DNA of 15,538 bases, taken from NCBI GenBank assembly GCA_031290005.1, contig JAITOJ010000094.1:1-15538 (forward strand). Reading direction: 5' to 3'. Position numbers and translations under genes: made by a program. Below are positions 13,088 to 15,538 of the stretch, in pieces. The stretch comes from Treponema sp. (GTDB lineage Bacteria; Spirochaetota; Spirochaetia; Treponematales; Treponemataceae). Position 1 is the stretch's first letter. Each line of letters starts with the position of its first letter. A model generated the notes under the pieces. It worked only from the letters and a program-made list of their open reading frames with translations, had not been told where the DNA came from and ran no database searches.

Positions 13088-13600
13088 ATGCCTCACCATC
13101 GCAGACTCCTCGCCACGGGCGCGGCTTACCACGTCACCGCCAGGACAAACCGTAGCGAACCCATCTTTGACCCACGCCCCGCCTCAGAGTTGTTCCTCCT
13201 CGTCCTTAAACAGGCTCATAAACGCTTCGTTTTCGAACTGCCTAATTTCACCATCATGCCCAACCATATCCATCTCCTTATTAAACCGTCAGATGACGAG
13301 TCCCTGTCCAAAATAATGCAATGGATTTTGAGCGTCTTCGCCATGCGCTGGAACCGGGCCCACGACCTGCACGGGCATGTGTGGGGCGAGCGGTTCTTTT
13401 CGCGGATTATCAATTCAGAGGCAGACTGGCTGCACGTGTTTGCGTACATAGACGAGAATCCGGTACGGGCGAATCTGGTTGGACAACCGTGGCAGTGGAA
13501 AAACGGCGGGATATGGCAGCACCGGACGGGGAGGTCTGATATAGTCAATGGGCTTGATGAAATCATGCTGGGGGTATTCCCCGGGCACAGGCGTTTGTGA
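13088..13600 (+). CDS. REP-associated tyrosine transposase (RAYT, Y1/HUH family)
   Basis: A 170-residue single-domain HUH nuclease related to IS200/IS605 TnpA. Motifs: YHVTARTNRSEPIF (14-27), MPNHIHLLI with the HUH pair His60 and His62, WGERFFSRII (99-108), and FAYIDENPVRANLV (118-131), in which Tyr120 is the probable nucleophile. Such proteins nick single-stranded REP hairpins through a covalent 5'-phosphotyrosine and are usually single-copy domesticated genes next to their repeats. AGGAGGG lies seven bases before the ATG. The gene appears complete. Family length is typically 150-230. Its likely target is the AGGGACAGAGCA repeat found on both sides. Confidence 0.9.
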   Translation: MPHHRRLLATGAAYHVTARTNRSEPIFDPRPASELFLLVLKQAHKRFVFELPNFTIMPNHIHLLIKPSDDESLSKIMQWILSVFAMRWNRAHDLHGHVWGERFFSRIINSEADWLHVFAYIDENPVRANLVGQPWQWKNGGIWQHRTGRSDIVNGLDEIMLGVFPGHRRL

Positions 13601-13979
13601 GCCTGGCCTCAGGGGTTTTCTGAGATAAAAATACCATTTGTACTAATTTGCGACACAGGCGGAAGGTTCCCTGGGGAAGGTGTAAATATTTCCGTGTATG
13701 GCGGCATATTTTTTCTCCACGTTTACGAAAATCCCCGCATACCGTTCATCGCCACACTGTTTTATCCGGTTCTTTGCGGAAGATAGGTTCAATTTTATGC
13801 GCTTTGCCGGTGTGGGAGGGTAGTTTTGGTTGCCGAACCAGTAAATGGGACAGAGCTTATGCGGAACACCCCCTACATTTTCGTATTTTGCTCTGTCCCT
13901 TTAAAAGTAAATACCGCCGCCCGGGTTTTGGTTTGCTTTCTAACCAGCGTGACAACAGCAATAAAGCCACAGTAAGGTC
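13601..13979. other. Region between the transposase and TrkH genes
   Basis: It contains a weak CTCAG/CTGAG hairpin (13608-13624) just after the transposase stop, a 10-bp inverted pair GGGACAGAGC/GCTCTGTCCC (13847-13856, 13890-13899) and the inverted end repeat at 13903-13917. On the minus strand the frame 13643-13900 is open. No strong terminator for the TrkH gene is visible. Confidence 0.55.
13643..13900 (-). pseudogene. Open frame without a start codon, possible gene remnant
   Basis: The minus strand is open for 85 codons, containing KLCPIYWFGNQNYPPTPAKR and later ERYAGIFVNVEKKYAAIHGN followed by IYTFPREP, then TAG at 13643-13645. The composition is protein-like, but there is no ATG and no ribosome site, and its 5' end lies in the inverted repeat. 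It may be a decayed gene carried with, or disrupted by, the repeat unit. No family is recognised, and a chance open frame is possible. Confidence 0.25.
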
Positions 13980-15449
13980 TCACTCTCGCCCGCCCGGCAC
14001 AAATACCACCAGCAGAGCGAACAGCTCCAGCCGTCCCGCCAGCATGACGAAACACAGCCACCACTTGACCGCCGGAGCGAACTGTTCGTAGGCCGCGAAC
14101 TGGCCGGTGTTTTCCATGGCGGCACCCACGTTGCTCACCGTGGAAAAGGCGGTGCGGAGGGCGTCGCCGATGCTCACCCCGCTGCATGCCACCGCAAAGG
14201 TGGTGGCCAGCACCAGCACGAGGAAGAGGCACAAATAGGCTGCGGCGGAAAACACCGCCGATGATTTGACCGACCGGCCGTTCAGGCGCGGGACGAAAAC
14301 CCGCTGGGGATGCAGCATCCGTAGGCACTCGTTTTTAAGCTGATTCCGCAGCAAGACCCAGCGGACGATTTTGACCCCGCTGGCGCTGGAGCCGGAACAG
14401 CCCCCCACAAAAAGCAGGGCAAACAAAATGGTGTGGGCCGCCGCGGGCCAGGTGTTCAAATAAGCCGCGTCGAACCCGCTGGTGGTAAGGATGGATGCCG
14501 CATGAAACAGGGCGTGCCGCAGGGCGGTTAGGACATTTTCGCCGTACCGGGGCAGGATGACCAGCGCCAGGAGGGCGGACAGGAGGAAAAGGATGCCCAG
14601 GTAGGTGCGGAATTCGCTGTTGCGCCACACCTCTCGCGCTCGTTTGGTGAACAGGGCGTAGTAGAGGGTGAAGTTGACACCCCCCAGAATCATGAACACG
14701 GTCATGATTACCTCGATAGATGCGGAACCGTAGAACTTGACGCCCTCGGTCTTGGTGGAAAAGCCGCCGGTTCCAATCACCGAAAAGGAATGGGACAGGG
14801 CGTCGTAAAAGTCCATGCCCGCCAGCATGAGCAGGATGGTTTGCAGGGCCGTGAGGCTGCCGTAGAGGATAACCAGGAACCGAATCATGGAGGACGTCTT
14901 GATTTTAAGCTGCCCCCCTTCAATGCCGCCGGACTCCCCCTGTATCTGCCGGAAACCGCCCAGCAGGGGCATGAGGGCCAGGAACATCACCAGGAAGGCC
15001 AGGCCGCCCAGCCACTGGGTCTCGCAACGCCACAGGTTCAGGCTCACTGCCAAACCGCTCACGTCGGAGATGACCGTGGCGCCGGTGGTGGAAAATCCCG
15101 AGACGCTTTCAAACACCCCGTCAATCACCGAGGGAACCGCGCCGCTCGTACAGAGGGGCGCCGCGCCTACAGCGATTGCCAGAATCCAGCAGGCGGCCAG
15201 GGCGGTGAAGCCTCCTCGCACAGTCAGGGTGAGACGAAGGCGGCGGGTGGGGAGCAGGACTGCCAGGGCGAAGGCGGCGCAGAACGCCAGGGGAAGCAGG
15301 AAGTGGCGGTGCAATCCCGCGCCGGTGTGGAGCGAGGCCGCTGCGGGGACAGCCAGGGCACAGGCCAGAGTAGCGGCGGCCAGGGCCAGGACGCGGAGGA
15401 AGGAGAGGACTCTGGCCGCTCCGGTGCGGCGTGTGCTGGCACTAGGCAT
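13980..15449 (-). CDS. TrkH/KtrB-type potassium uptake channel subunit
   Basis: A 489-residue membrane protein with the four M1-P-M2 repeats of K+ uptake channels. The four filter loops are SGFSTTGAT (117-125), SVIGTGGFSTK (223-233), LTTSGFDAA (321-329) and STVSNVGAAM (436-445). Also present are GGCSGSSASGVKIVR (349-363) and the closing MLAGRLELFALLVVF (469-483), both standard for the family. The subunit conducts K+ (sometimes Na+) and is gated by a cytoplasmic TrkA/KtrA ring, not encoded here. The ATG at 15449 overlaps the stop of an upstream TrkH copy, indicating a two-gene operon and coupling. The gene is much more GC-rich than the left half of the window. The symbol could be trkH or ktrB. 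Confidence 0.9.
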   Translation of the reverse strand: MPSASTRRTGAARVLSFLRVLALAAATLACALAVPAAASLHTGAGLHRHFLLPLAFCAAFALAVLLPTRRLRLTLTVRGGFTALAACWILAIAVGAAPLCTSGAVPSVIDGVFESVSGFSTTGATVISDVSGLAVSLNLWRCETQWLGGLAFLVMFLALMPLLGGFRQIQGESGGIEGGQLKIKTSSMIRFLVILYGSLTALQTILLMLAGMDFYDALSHSFSVIGTGGFSTKTEGVKFYGSASIEVIMTVFMILGGVNFTLYYALFTKRAREVWRNSEFRTYLGILFLLSALLALVILPRYGENVLTALRHALFHAASILTTSGFDAAYLNTWPAAAHTILFALLFVGGCSGSSASGVKIVRWVLLRNQLKNECLRMLHPQRVFVPRLNGRSVKSSAVFSAAAYLCLFLVLVLATTFAVACSGVSIGDALRTAFSTVSNVGAAMENTGQFAAYEQFAPAVKWWLCFVMLAGRLELFALLVVFVPGGRE

Positions 15450-15538
15450 ATTTCTTCCATGTTGCGGGCAGGAACAGGAGGAATAGGGTAAACAACTCCA
15501 GCCGTCCCGCCAGCATCATCAGGCTGAACCAGAGCTTC
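15442..15538 (-). CDS. Second TrkH/KtrB-type potassium channel subunit (C-terminal end only)
   Basis: Read from the right edge, the minus strand encodes KLWFSLMMLAGRLELFTLF followed by LLFLPATWKKYA, then TAG at 15444-15442. This is the conserved TrkH C-terminus, sharing MLAGRLELF exactly with the complete neighbour. At DNA level 21 consecutive bases are identical (14025-14045 and 15496-15516). Its stop lies within the first codons of the downstream gene (an 8-base overlap starting at the ATG). The remainder is outside the window. Confidence 0.85.
   Translation of the reverse strand, partial: KLWFSLMMLAGRLELFTLFLLFLPATWKKYA

Larger units (their letters stand above)
12874..13917. mobile_element. 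Putative REP/RAYT unit bounded by inverted repeats
   Basis: The left end carries GCGGCATTTACTTTT (12874-12888) and AGGGACAGAGCA (12903-12914). The right end carries both in inverse orientation and mirrored order: TGCTCTGTCCCT (13889-13900) and AAAAGTAAATACCGC (13903-13917), with 12 of 12 and 14 of 15 matches. Additional core copies lie inside at 12961-12972 and 13846-13856, plus a partial inverted one at 13021-13027. Each flank of the transposase therefore has oppositely oriented copies, the arrangement expected of REP pairs recognised by this transposase type. The left arm has a 14-base gap between blocks and the right arm 2, so the arms are not identical. Confidence 0.6.

Noticed and set aside
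12837..13316. Plus-strand 159-residue frame overlapping the transposase start
   Set aside because: No ribosome site or motif. It overlaps the well-supported RAYT gene in another frame, and its first half is repeat-bearing intergenic DNA.
14790..15491. Plus-strand 233-residue Gln/Gly-rich frame
   Set aside because: Antisense of TrkH in GC-rich DNA; its low-complexity composition is a mirror of membrane-protein codons.

Overview
The window looks like a piece of a spirochaete chromosome, most plausibly a Treponema-type gut organism. This is inferred from loose spirochaetal lipoboxes, small secreted proteins, a binding-protein sugar importer and a REP-associated transposase. No rRNA, tRNA or other species marker is present, so the assignment is tentative. 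Composition changes in blocks: about 300-3100 is AT-rich, 3650-12780 is intermediate, and 13980-15538 is clearly GC-rich, which suggests the left part was acquired separately.

Left part (1-3654, accessory DNA). An XRE-type repressor runs off the left edge, divergent from a 56-residue small protein, with promoters on both sides. A same-strand group of small envelope genes follows: a secreted protein, a possible 36-residue ORF, a lipoprotein, a small multi-pass membrane protein, and a non-canonical prolipoprotein diacylglyceryl transferase (Lgt) homologue that has lost the family's catalytic histidine. Next comes a patch of gene debris: a palindromic insert, the first 26 codons of a PIN-domain (VapC) toxin, its apparently intact antitoxin gene, an ORF6N-domain remnant, and a 13-bp perfect inverted repeat rich in CTAG.

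Centre (3655-12777, carbohydrate locus). A six-gene minus-strand operon reads GH130 phosphorylase, GH1 beta-glycosidase, lipoprotein solute-binding protein, two MalF/MalG-type permeases and an IlvD/Edd-family dehydratase. Genes overlap or are closely spaced, apart from a 78-bp gap with a strong hairpin after the binding-protein gene. A divergent FadR/FCD-type GntR regulator and an aldo/keto reductase lie on the plus strand. Their intergenic region holds a near-consensus promoter for the operon and two 11-bp palindromes 73 bp apart, good operator candidates. The likely role is import of a beta-linked oligosaccharide, its phosphorolysis and hydrolysis, and dehydration of a sugar acid. No transport ATPase is encoded here.

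Right part (12778-15538). A REP-associated tyrosine transposase gene is bracketed by inverted copies of a short repeat (core AGGGACAGAGCA), which resembles a self-contained REP/transposase unit. Beyond it are two tandem TrkH-type potassium channel genes on the minus strand. The upstream one runs off the right edge and its stop overlaps the start of the complete one.
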